64,000 nucleotides of DNA from CAZUGO01 sp964619935 (GTDB lineage: Bacteria; Planctomycetota; Phycisphaerae; UBA1845; CAIVHJ01): contig CAZUGO010000059.1 in the NCBI GenBank assembly GCA_964619935.1, positions 4,627 to 68,626 of the forward strand, written 5' to 3'. This document shows, piece after piece, positions 44,139-51,687 of this stretch (positions are counted from its first letter, which is position 1; every line of letters begins with the position of its first letter). The position numbers and the translations under genes were made by a program. The notes beneath the pieces are model-generated. The model was given only the letters and a program-made list of their open reading frames with translations. It was not told the origin of the DNA and did no database searches.

Positions 44139-44834
44139 TCAGGCTCCGAACGTCTCGTGAATCAGGTCTACGACCTTGTGGTGGACCTCAGAGGCGTCTC
44201 CGGCGGTGTCGACAATGCGCACGGGGCGCGGATAGACTTCAGGCAGCCGCAGGAAGGTCTCGCGGGCCTTGCGGTGGAACTCGAGCGGCCGGGCCTCCAT
44301 GGCGTCGGTGATGGCATCGTCGAACATGCTGTGTTGTCCGGCATCGGCTTTGCGCTTGCGGCCGGTCTGGCGGGGCTTGCGCCCGGTCCGCCCGAATCCG
44401 ATGTCGACCGCGACATCCAACACCACGGTGAGGTGCGGCCAGGTGTCGCCGATGGCGTAGGGTGCCAACTCGATGACCCGCCGAAGGTCGTACCCAGCGG
44501 CACTTTGATACGCGCAGGTCGCCGACACGAAGCGGTCGCACAGCACCACCTGCCCCGCTGCCAGCGCTGGTTCGATGACCTCACCGACCAGTTGGGCCCG
44601 GCTGGCCATGAACAGGAGCGTTTCGCAGCGCGGGTCCATGTCGGCAAGGTCGAAGTCCAGAAGCACGTGGCGGATGCGGTTGCCGATCTGGCTGCCCCCC
44701 GGATCCTTGCAGGTGACCACGGTCAGACCGCGGTCCCGCAGCACGCCCGCCAGCAGATCACGCTGGGTGGTCTTGCCGCAGCCGTCCGGCCCGTCGAACA
44801 CGATGAACTTGCCTGCAAGTGTGCTGATCGCCAA
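44139..44834 (-). CDS. tmk: Thymidylate kinase
   Basis: This 231-residue kinase makes dTDP from dTMP. The P-loop is FIVFDGPDGCGKTTQRDLLA. The DR(Y/F) motif is VVLCDRFVSATCAYQSAAGYDLRRV, and TCKDPGGSQIGNRIRHVLLD is the usual xxEPGGTxxGExIR region with Asp for Glu. An insertion of about 20 basic residues (GRTGRKPRQTGRKRKAD) sits at the lid. A TTG codon at 44834 behind GGAG appears to be the start. Its closing residues are LPEVYPRPVRIVDTAGDASEV. It is first in the tmk-holB-ricT group. Confidence 0.92.
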   Translation of the reverse strand: MAISTLAGKFIVFDGPDGCGKTTQRDLLAGVLRDRGLTVVTCKDPGGSQIGNRIRHVLLDFDLADMDPRCETLLFMASRAQLVGEVIEPALAAGQVVLCDRFVSATCAYQSAAGYDLRRVIELAPYAIGDTWPHLTVVLDVAVDIGFGRTGRKPRQTGRKRKADAGQHSMFDDAITDAMEARPLEFHRKARETFLRLPEVYPRPVRIVDTAGDASEVHHKVVDLIHETFGA

Positions 44835-44976
44835 ACCACTCCATAGGGGAACGGCGATAGCCTAGGCCCCATTGCAATTGGGATCAAGCCTCTTTGCTAG
44901 AGGGAGCCACCGCCGGTTATGATAAGCGTGCTCGACAATCGGCGTCGCCGCGGTTTTTCAACAGGTGGTACGCACA

Positions 44977-45867
44977 GTGGCCGATCAGGCAGACCAGTTT
45001 CTGGTGGAACAGATTCGGGACGGCAGCGAGATCGCCTGGAAACAGTTGATCGATCGTTACGAGGGACGACTGCTGGCGTTCGCCCGCTCGCGGATTGCCT
45101 CGATCGCCGACGCCGAGGACACCGTGCAGGATACCTTCATCGGGTTTCTGCAGAGCTTGTCACGGTATGACACGGCCCGTTCCCTGGAGACCTACCTGTT
45201 CACTATCTTGCGCTACAAGATTACCGACTATCTGCGGTCCAGCAGCTCGGGCGTCCGCAAGCTCGAGACCCAGGCTGACGACTGGTGGGAAGAAGCCACG
45301 CCGTCCTTACGCGATTCACCCAGCACCGCGGCGGCCCAGGCGGAATCCGCGGCCGCCCAGGAGCACATACTTGCCGAAGGGCTCCGCCGCCTGATTCGCG
45401 ACCTGCGTGACCGCGATGCGTTCGAGGATCTGCAAATCGTTGAACTGCTCTTTTACGCCGGCCGGAGAAACAACGGCGTCGCCGAGCTGCTCGATGTCGA
45501 CGAAAAGCACGTCGCCGGCGTGAAGTATCGCGCCATCCAGCGGATCCAGAAATACGTGACGGAGTTGGATCTGGCGGGCGCGTCGGCAATGAGTGAGGTC
45601 CAGACGGACACCACGGTGTGCCAGGTGTGGCGGGCCCAAAGAATCACCTGCCTGAAGCGGGGCACCCTCGGGCAGCATCTGCTCGGCGTGTTGGAGGATC
45701 CCTGGCTGAGCTACACCCAGTTTCATCTCGATGTGGTCGGCTGTCCGCTGTGTCTGGCCAACCTCGCCGACCTGGAGACCGAGGACCAGGGCCGCGATCC
45801 GGCCGACGCGAACGCCCAGATCTTTGCCTCCAGCGTTGGGTTCCTGTCGCGACCGGAATCCGGATAA
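44977..45867 (+). CDS. ECF-type sigma factor with C-terminal zinc-finger-like tail
   Basis: This 296-residue protein starts at GTG 44977, 8 nt after AGGTGG. Region 2 reads WKQLIDRYEGRLLAFARSRIASIADAEDTVQDTFIGFLQSL, followed by SLETYLFTILRYKITDYLRSS. Region 4 is FEDLQIVELLFYAGRRNNGVAELLDVDEKHVAGVKYRAIQRIQKYV. After residue 205 an additional roughly 90-residue segment ends in SYTQFHLDVVGCPLCLANLADLE. Its HxxxxGCxxC resembles the zf-HC2 anti-sigma zinc site. The tail could hold or sense redox/zinc status and control the sigma activity in cis (inference). TATGAT near 44918 may be the promoter. Confidence 0.8.
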   Translation: MADQADQFLVEQIRDGSEIAWKQLIDRYEGRLLAFARSRIASIADAEDTVQDTFIGFLQSLSRYDTARSLETYLFTILRYKITDYLRSSSSGVRKLETQADDWWEEATPSLRDSPSTAAAQAESAAAQEHILAEGLRRLIRDLRDRDAFEDLQIVELLFYAGRRNNGVAELLDVDEKHVAGVKYRAIQRIQKYVTELDLAGASAMSEVQTDTTVCQVWRAQRITCLKRGTLGQHLLGVLEDPWLSYTQFHLDVVGCPLCLANLADLETEDQGRDPADANAQIFASSVGFLSRPESG

Positions 45868-45895
45868 GGGTCCGCCTACCCCCGCGGTAGCGGGC

Positions 45896-46462
45896 ATGCT
45901 CGTCATGCGGCGCAAAGCGGTCGTGGTCATTTTGGGGGTCGGTCTGGCACTATGCCTGACCGCCTGGGGAGCGAGCTACCGGCACCTCCGGCTCTTTCTC
46001 GGCCCCTGGCGCGAACTGCATCTCCACGGCGGGGTGGCGGAGTGGACTCGCTACTATTCATCCCGCGACATTGCCACCATGATGGCTGCGTGGGATGGCA
46101 ATCCAATGCCGTGGTCGGCCTACCTGGCGAAGCAACTGCAGGAAGCCCGATTCAGCGTTGCGGTCTGGGGCTGGCCGCCGGCGGTGTGGGCCTGGAAGCC
46201 CTTCTCGGGCTGGCAAACCGACTGGCGGCTGTTTCACCGGCGTAGCACCTCCGGGCTGCTGCGCGTGGGGGTGCCGCTGTGGATTCCCACCGCCGTGGTC
46301 GGCGCGGCGCTATGGCTGATGGCGAGTCCGCTGCGGGCCTACCGCCGGCGAAGGCGGCTGCGCCAGGGTTGCTGCCAGACCTGCGGGTACGACCTTCGCG
46401 GTTCGGCTGGAGGGTGTCCCGAGTGCGGGCAGCGCCGGCCCGAAACCGAGCGGTCGGTGTGA
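45896..46462 (+). CDS. Membrane protein with C-terminal zinc ribbon (CGYDLRG type)
   Basis: This 188-residue protein starts at ATG 45896. It has two transmembrane helices (VVVILGVGLALCLTAWGASY and VPLWIPTAVVGAALWLMASPL). A basic cytosolic stretch (RAYRRRRRLRQG) leads into the zinc ribbon CCQTCGYDLRGSAGGCPECG near the C-terminus. This ribbon with GYDLRG is very common in planctomycete membrane proteins of unknown function. A Trp-rich periplasmic loop separates the helices. It begins 28 nt after the sigma gene and may be in its operon. Confidence 0.75.
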   Translation: MLVMRRKAVVVILGVGLALCLTAWGASYRHLRLFLGPWRELHLHGGVAEWTRYYSSRDIATMMAAWDGNPMPWSAYLAKQLQEARFSVAVWGWPPAVWAWKPFSGWQTDWRLFHRRSTSGLLRVGVPLWIPTAVVGAALWLMASPLRAYRRRRRLRQGCCQTCGYDLRGSAGGCPECGQRRPETERSV

Positions 46463-46561
46463 ACCCGGCCTCATGTCGCCAACTCGCCTGCCAGGCGTGT
46501 ACGGCCAAGGGGTTCAGCCATGAACGGCTGGCGAATTGCCCAGGATGCGGATGCACACGGC

Positions 46562-49138
46562 TCATTCACGACCGGATGGGGCCGCCGTGGCGGGGGCCGG
46601 ATCCTCGGTCCGAGCCCGCAGGTCGGTCAAGACCGCCAGGTTGGCGTGGTCCGTCGCCGGCAGCAGAAGTTCTGCCGCGCTGATGGCCCGGTGGCATTCT
46701 CCCAACTTGTCGCGTGCCAGGAGCACCTCGCCCAGTTCAATCCAACAGGATGCGTTCTGGCCGTCCGGCTGCCCGGTGGCCCGTCTTGCCGCTTGCTCGG
46801 CAAGCTCCAAGTCCCTCAAAGATTCAGGGACGGCAGTTCGAAAAGTTCTGCTCGCGATACCCAGGGCGGCGCTTTCCACGGCCGGCTCTTCGATAACACA
46901 CCTGCTGATTCGAAGCGCGCGCCGAAGGGTGTGGATGGCGTCTGCTTCCTGGCCGGCACTCCGCTGCATTTGGGAAAGCGTAACAAGATCGTTCAGCAGC
47001 AGAGTTGCGTTTGGGGGATTCTGGTTGAAGATTTCTTCCCGCAGGTCCACGACTCGCATCACGAGTTCGATGGCTGAATCCGCCGCTCCCATGGCGTCCA
47101 GAATCTTTGCCTTGACAAATAGACAAAGTGCCAAGAGTTCCTGACAGTGCCTCGATTCAGCATCGAGCTCAAAGAGCCCGTTGGCAAGCTCTGCCGCGCG
47201 ATTCGCATGGGCCAGTCCATCATCGAGCATCCCGAGGCTCAGTTCCGTAATAACGAGCATCGCGTACGTCGATGCGGTGAGGTGCTGGTATTCGGCATGG
47301 CTTGGCTTGATCTCGAGCAGCTTCTCACCGGCGCCAAGTCCCTTGAGCAGAATACTCCTTTTGAGGTCGTCGTTCCCCGGTGGTACTAATCCCGCTCGCT
47401 GACCGCAGGACGACAGCATGGCGTGGAGGTGCACCGGCTGATTGGGATCGAGCCGCACCAGCTGTTCAGCTAACTCCTGCTGCTGTGCACGGCGAGAAGC
47501 AGCAAGCTCAAGGTCTCCACAGTGCTCTGCTATCCACCCGCAGCGCTCGTAACTCCACACCAGCCACCGAACATGCGCGAGCTCCCCGGGCTCATGCGCG
47601 GCCAGGGATTCATCGATCTCCAGTGCTTCCTTGTAAAGCCGCCCGGCTTCCTCGAATTCCCATTTGGCCTTATGAACGTCACCCCTTCGGACCAGGGCAA
47701 GGGAGAACTTACGCAACAGGCGGCTGTCACTGCCATCGAGAGACAGCTCCCGGAAGACGCGAAGGGCGCTGCCAAACAGTGCCGAAGCCTCTTCGTGCCG
47801 GCCAAGTGTCAGTGCGATGTCGCCGAGCTCAAGTTCTGCAAGACCGATTCGTTCCGCTATCGCCGGGCTGCTGTGCTCTGCTTGCAGCGCGTGCAGGCGA
47901 TTGAAGGCATCATGGAGGATGTGGTCTCGGGTCTCGCGCCCGCCGGGTAGTTCCCTGAGGCGGTTCGAGATTTCTTGGACCACAAAGGCAAGCGTTTCGA
48001 GGTAGTCAGCTGTGGCAGACGATGCGACCTGCTCAGCGGCACGCGTACGGCCGAGCAGATGGGTCACGGTAGCAGCATAGCCGAGCACGATGAGAAAAAG
48101 CGCCGCCGCGACGCTGGACATCACCCAGTGCCGGCGTAGGAATTTGCGCGCAAGCTGAGTCGTACTGTACTGTGCGGCGCTGATGGGCTCACCCCGGCGG
48201 TAGCGGCGGACGTCATCGAGAAGCGCACTCACGGTCTGGTAGCGTGATGTCTTCGATCGTTCCAGGCACTTCAGCACGATGGCGTCAAGTTCACGGGGGG
48301 TGCCCGGCAGGATCTGGCCGGGGCGGGGGGGCTCCTCTTCGACAATGCACTTCACCAATTCGTGCAGCGACCCGCATTCCGGCCTCGGTGGCTCGCCGGT
48401 TATGATGAGGAAGAGCAGGAGCCCGAGCGCGGACACATCGGTTCGAACATCGATCTCTTCCGGCCGTCCCGTAACCTGCTCCGGTGCGGCCCAGGCAAGC
48501 GATCCGACGAACCGCCCCTCAGCCGTCACTGCTTCAGTCGGCCCGGCGTCCTCACGAAGAATCCTTGCAAGTCCAAAATCCACAATGTGTGGCGTCCCGC
48601 CGGCGTCGACGAGCACATTGGACGGTTTAAGGTCCCGGTGAATGATGCCCCGCTGGTGGGCGGCCTCCACGCCGCGGCACATGCCCTGAAACAGTTTCAA
48701 GAGCTGGTCCGGTGCCAGATCCTCCGCGCAGAGATAGCGGCCGAGTGGCTGCCCCCTGACCAAATCCATCACCAGGAAGTACCGTCCGCTCGCGCATCCG
48801 CCGTCATGAAGCCGCACGACGTTGGGATGTTTCAGGGCCGCCAGTGATTCGACCTCGCTCCGGAACCGGTGCTGGGCCAATTGGCTCGCAGAAACTCCGG
48901 AGTACAGCACCTTGATGGCAACGATCTGGGTTGTGGATTCCTGGACGCCCTGGTACACGACGCCCTGGCCACCGCGGTGGACTTCCCGTGTGATCTGGTA
49001 GCCTGGGATTTCTGGAAATGGTTCTTTGTGAAGCGTCGCAAGGCTCTGCTTGGCCACCTCAGCCTGGCCGCGAGCGCCCGCAACCAGCGCTTTCACGGTT
49101 TGAGGTGCCACGCAACTGTCCTGTACCGGCTTCAGCAT
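46562..49138 (-). CDS. Transmembrane Ser/Thr protein kinase with C-terminal TPR-like region
   Basis: This 858-residue kinase begins GYQITREVHRGGQGVVYQGV (Gly loop near residues 53-60), AIKVL (Lys76), HRDLKPSNVLVD (Asp169), DFGLA (Asp187) and GSLAWAAPEQVTG. The catalytic domain ends near residue 310, a basic stretch leads to one transmembrane helix near residues 338-358 (WVMSSVAAALFLIVLGYAAT), and the rest is TPR-like helical repeats. Such PknB-type kinases with TPR sensor regions are numerous in planctomycetes. The sigma factor gene lies 18 nt upstream on the same strand, so the two probably form a signalling pair. Substrates unknown. Confidence 0.9.
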   Translation of the reverse strand: MLKPVQDSCVAPQTVKALVAGARGQAEVAKQSLATLHKEPFPEIPGYQITREVHRGGQGVVYQGVQESTTQIVAIKVLYSGVSASQLAQHRFRSEVESLAALKHPNVVRLHDGGCASGRYFLVMDLVRGQPLGRYLCAEDLAPDQLLKLFQGMCRGVEAAHQRGIIHRDLKPSNVLVDAGGTPHIVDFGLARILREDAGPTEAVTAEGRFVGSLAWAAPEQVTGRPEEIDVRTDVSALGLLLFLIITGEPPRPECGSLHELVKCIVEEEPPRPGQILPGTPRELDAIVLKCLERSKTSRYQTVSALLDDVRRYRRGEPISAAQYSTTQLARKFLRRHWVMSSVAAALFLIVLGYAATVTHLLGRTRAAEQVASSATADYLETLAFVVQEISNRLRELPGGRETRDHILHDAFNRLHALQAEHSSPAIAERIGLAELELGDIALTLGRHEEASALFGSALRVFRELSLDGSDSRLLRKFSLALVRRGDVHKAKWEFEEAGRLYKEALEIDESLAAHEPGELAHVRWLVWSYERCGWIAEHCGDLELAASRRAQQQELAEQLVRLDPNQPVHLHAMLSSCGQRAGLVPPGNDDLKRSILLKGLGAGEKLLEIKPSHAEYQHLTASTYAMLVITELSLGMLDDGLAHANRAAELANGLFELDAESRHCQELLALCLFVKAKILDAMGAADSAIELVMRVVDLREEIFNQNPPNATLLLNDLVTLSQMQRSAGQEADAIHTLRRALRISRCVIEEPAVESAALGIASRTFRTAVPESLRDLELAEQAARRATGQPDGQNASCWIELGEVLLARDKLGECHRAISAAELLLPATDHANLAVLTDLRARTEDPAPATAAPSGRE

Positions 49139-49156
49139 CCACGCACCTGATGGGAA

Positions 49157-49783
49157 CTATGAAGAACTCCATCCTCGGCCGGCAAGCACGCGCCTCAGGC
49201 GATCATGGGCTCTCGCCTTCAGCATGTAGACGGCCGGCACGCTCCGACGCATTTCCTCCGCGACCGCCGAAGCGGGTAGGCCCTCGAGGTCATGCCTTCG
49301 AACCACGAGGGCATAATCAGGAGGCAGCAGCTTCAAGGCACCTTCAACGGCGTCCCTGGCTTCACCCCGGCAGGCATCCTCGCTGGGCGTCGTGGGCGCT
49401 GTGCCGAGCTGCAGCAGGAGTTCAATGTAGGAGTCCCCGACGTTGCGGATCCTCTTATTCGGATCCGGCCTTCGTTTGCGGCGAAGTGCGCGGATGGCAT
49501 CAATCAGGTTGGACCTGGCGATGGCGAGCAGCCAGTTGAAGACCGAGCCATTAGCAGCCCTGCGAAATTCGCCGATATCCAGGAAGGCCTCGATGTAGGT
49601 CACCTGGAGCACATCTTCGACGTCGATTGCTCCCAGATATCGCTTTCCGACTCGCGCCTTCAGGGTTGCAGCGAGGCGAGAATGAGAGCGCTCCAGAAGC
49701 TCCGAAAGAGCGTCTTCATCGCCCGTAGCGAGTCTCGCGGCAAGTTCATCCTCATTGGTTGGCATGGAGTTGGCGTTGGCCAC
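49157..49783 (-). CDS. ECF-type RNA polymerase sigma factor
   Basis: This 208-residue sigma factor has region 2 DALSELLERSHSRLAATLKARVGKRYLGAIDVEDVLQVTYIEAFLDIGEF and a linker with a helix WLLAIARSNLIDAIRALRRKRRPD. Region 4 is VEGALKLLPPDYALVVRRHDLEGLPASAVAEEMRRSVPAVYMLKARAHDRLRRVL. GTG 49783 follows AGGATA. It directly precedes the Ser/Thr kinase gene, an arrangement typical of planctomycete ECF sigma/kinase pairs in which the kinase controls the sigma factor (family knowledge; inference here). A 16-bp palindrome lies 10 nt before its start. Confidence 0.88.
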   Translation of the reverse strand: MANANSMPTNEDELAARLATGDEDALSELLERSHSRLAATLKARVGKRYLGAIDVEDVLQVTYIEAFLDIGEFRRAANGSVFNWLLAIARSNLIDAIRALRRKRRPDPNKRIRNVGDSYIELLLQLGTAPTTPSEDACRGEARDAVEGALKLLPPDYALVVRRHDLEGLPASAVAEEMRRSVPAVYMLKARAHDRLRRVLAGRGWSSS

Positions 49784-49792
49784 ACGGCTATC

Positions 49793-49808
49793 CTACCCGA
49801 TCGGGTAG
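49793..49808. promoter_or_regulatory. 16-bp perfect palindrome upstream of the sigma factor gene
   Basis: CTACCCGATCGGGTAG is a perfect 16-base palindrome, 10 nt upstream of the sigma gene GTG and next to its ribosome site. It lies between the leftward sigma/kinase genes and the rightward LuxR-type gene. It could be an operator. Confidence 0.5.
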
Positions 49809-49918
49809 CGATTTTCAGCACTTTGCCCGTTAGGCCGCGCGGGATTTGGACGCTCCAAGCACTTACTGCTTCAGCACGCTCCTGTCCTTAAAGGAAATCC
49901 AGGATCAGGAGCAGCAGC

Positions 49919-50200
49919 GTGCCGGGAGATTTGCCGGAGCTTTTCACAACGGAGGAATGGCGAGAGTTGGCCAAAGCACTCCACCTGACCCGCAGGCAAC
50001 GGCAGGTGGCCCGGCGTCTCTGCCTAGGGCTGAAGAACAGGGAAATGGCAGAGGAGATGTCTGTTGCAGAAGACACCATCCGGCTGCACATGCGGGAGCT
50101 CTACCGCAAGCTGGGCGTCGGCCAGAGAGTTGGCGTGGTGGTGAAGCTGGTTCTGGCACACAGACAATCGACTCAACGCCGAACCTACACAAACGGGTAG
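49919..50200 (+). CDS. LuxR-type helix-turn-helix regulator without receiver domain
   Basis: This 93-residue protein is almost only a LuxR C-terminal HTH domain: LTRRQRQVARRLCLGLKNREMAEEMSVAEDTIRLHMRELYRKLGVGQRVGVVVKLVLAH. It resembles NarL-type DNA-binding domains, with the usual ETIKxHxxxIxxKLxVxxR changed in detail (DTIRLHMRELYRKLGV). GTG 49919 has GGAG 9 nt upstream. No receiver or sensor domain is attached. It may bind the nearby palindrome at 49793-49808 and regulate one or both neighbouring groups (inference). Confidence 0.85.
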   Translation: MPGDLPELFTTEEWRELAKALHLTRRQRQVARRLCLGLKNREMAEEMSVAEDTIRLHMRELYRKLGVGQRVGVVVKLVLAHRQSTQRRTYTNG

Positions 50201-50317
50201 ATTGCTGATGCGAATTCCGTTGGTATATTGAAGCGCCAATACCCGAAAGACTGGACTCATGTTCTGGTGCGGATTCCGGAGCTATTTCCCGCCCCCCTGT
50301 TTCTCGGAGGTTGTAAG

Positions 50318-51610
50318 ATGCGAAGTCTGATTTGCTGCGGACTACTGCTCACCATTACGAATACCACTCTAGCCCAAGTCAATCTACCCGGCCAGAACCA
50401 GGGTTCCGATGGTCCGTTCATGCCAACGTCAAACACGACCATCGACCTTTCCTTGGCGGCAACAGGAGTCTGGGACGACCCTGGTGAAGGCAATGGGATT
50501 TACGACCCGGTCAAATGGGCTGTTGTCTTCAAGTACTCATCAGTTGATATCCCATCCGGCGTAACCGTGTCGTTCCTGAATCACCCATCCGGCGCCCCCG
50601 TGATCTGGCTGGTCAACGGCCCTGTCAATATTGCCGGTACGGTGACCTTGAACGGGTCGGGCGGGCACGGCCCCAGCTCAGTGCGCACCTATGCTGTTCC
50701 GGGTCCCGGCGGCTTTCGGGGAGGACGTGGCTCGGATATTGCGTCAACCGCCGCTGCTGGCTTCGGTCCCGGGGGAGCTGTTACGGGTGGTGACGGTGAC
50801 TCCGGAGGAGCCGGTGGCAGTTACATCACCGTGGGCCAAAGCGGAGGAGGTGCCGGTCAACAGGTAGGTGAATCCTATGGCAATGCAGGCATCCTGCCGT
50901 TGCTGGGGGGATCCGGAGGGGGCGGTGGCAGGAACGGAGGCCTAGGTTCCGGAGGTGGCGCCGGGGCCGGGGCCCTTCTGATTGCCTGCCCCGAACATTT
51001 TCAACTAGACGGCCTGATCCGAGCGAACGGAGGAGGCGGGGCTAACGATGGAACCGGAAACTCCGACGGCGATGGCGGGGGCGGGGCCGGTGGTGGGATT
51101 CGCCTGATCGCAGATTCAATTGCCGGCCTCGGCAGTCTGCAAGCCGTTGGAGGTTCTGGTCCGGACGCGGGCGGAGGCGGCGGTTTCGGTGGTATCCGGG
51201 TCGAAGCCAATATCAACAAGCTAGTTGAGCCCGGGGACCCGCTTTACACATTCGGTTTACCCGGCATGGAGGCCATCATCTGGCCGGACGAACTCGCGCC
51301 GGTTGTTCGTAGCATCACGCTGGCGGGTCAATTGGTTCCTTCGGATCCGCGTGCTCAATTATCCTATCCCAACGCCGACATTCTCATGTCAGACGGTACG
51401 GGTGCACTTCTGATCATCGAGACCGAGAACATCCCGCTGCCGCCTGAAGGCTCGGTGACCGTCAAAGTAGCGCCGGCCCTTGGTGCTCCCTTCACAGTCG
51501 GGGCCGCGTACCAGTCCACAGCCGGAATAATTTCCACTTGGCATGCGGCTCTCGATCTACCCGACGGTCATTGTGTCATCCAGGCTCACGCCAAGATACA
51601 GCAACAGTAG
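50318..51610 (+). CDS. Exported Gly-rich protein
   Basis: This 430-residue protein starts at ATG 50318 behind CGGAGG. The signal peptide is MRSLICCGLLLTITNTTLAQ. The centre is a Gly/Ala-rich domain (for example GGSGGGGGRNGGLGSGGGAG and GDGGGGAGGGIRLIAD) that alternates with short beta strands such as ALLIACPEHFQLDGLIRANGG. It probably forms an extended beta fold on the cell surface. The C-terminal 120 residues (PVVRSITLAGQLVPSDPRAQ onward) are a beta-sandwich-like domain. No function is recognised. It precedes the giant YD-repeat gene on the same strand. Confidence 0.75.
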   Translation: MRSLICCGLLLTITNTTLAQVNLPGQNQGSDGPFMPTSNTTIDLSLAATGVWDDPGEGNGIYDPVKWAVVFKYSSVDIPSGVTVSFLNHPSGAPVIWLVNGPVNIAGTVTLNGSGGHGPSSVRTYAVPGPGGFRGGRGSDIASTAAAGFGPGGAVTGGDGDSGGAGGSYITVGQSGGGAGQQVGESYGNAGILPLLGGSGGGGGRNGGLGSGGGAGAGALLIACPEHFQLDGLIRANGGGGANDGTGNSDGDGGGGAGGGIRLIADSIAGLGSLQAVGGSGPDAGGGGGFGGIRVEANINKLVEPGDPLYTFGLPGMEAIIWPDELAPVVRSITLAGQLVPSDPRAQLSYPNADILMSDGTGALLIIETENIPLPPEGSVTVKVAPALGAPFTVGAAYQSTAGIISTWHAALDLPDGHCVIQAHAKIQQQ

Positions 51611-51687
51611 TAGGCGTCTGAGTGTTGCCGGTCGTTCAGAACCGGCGGCCTGATGTGTCGTTCTTGTCGCCAAGCGCGGGACACCCA

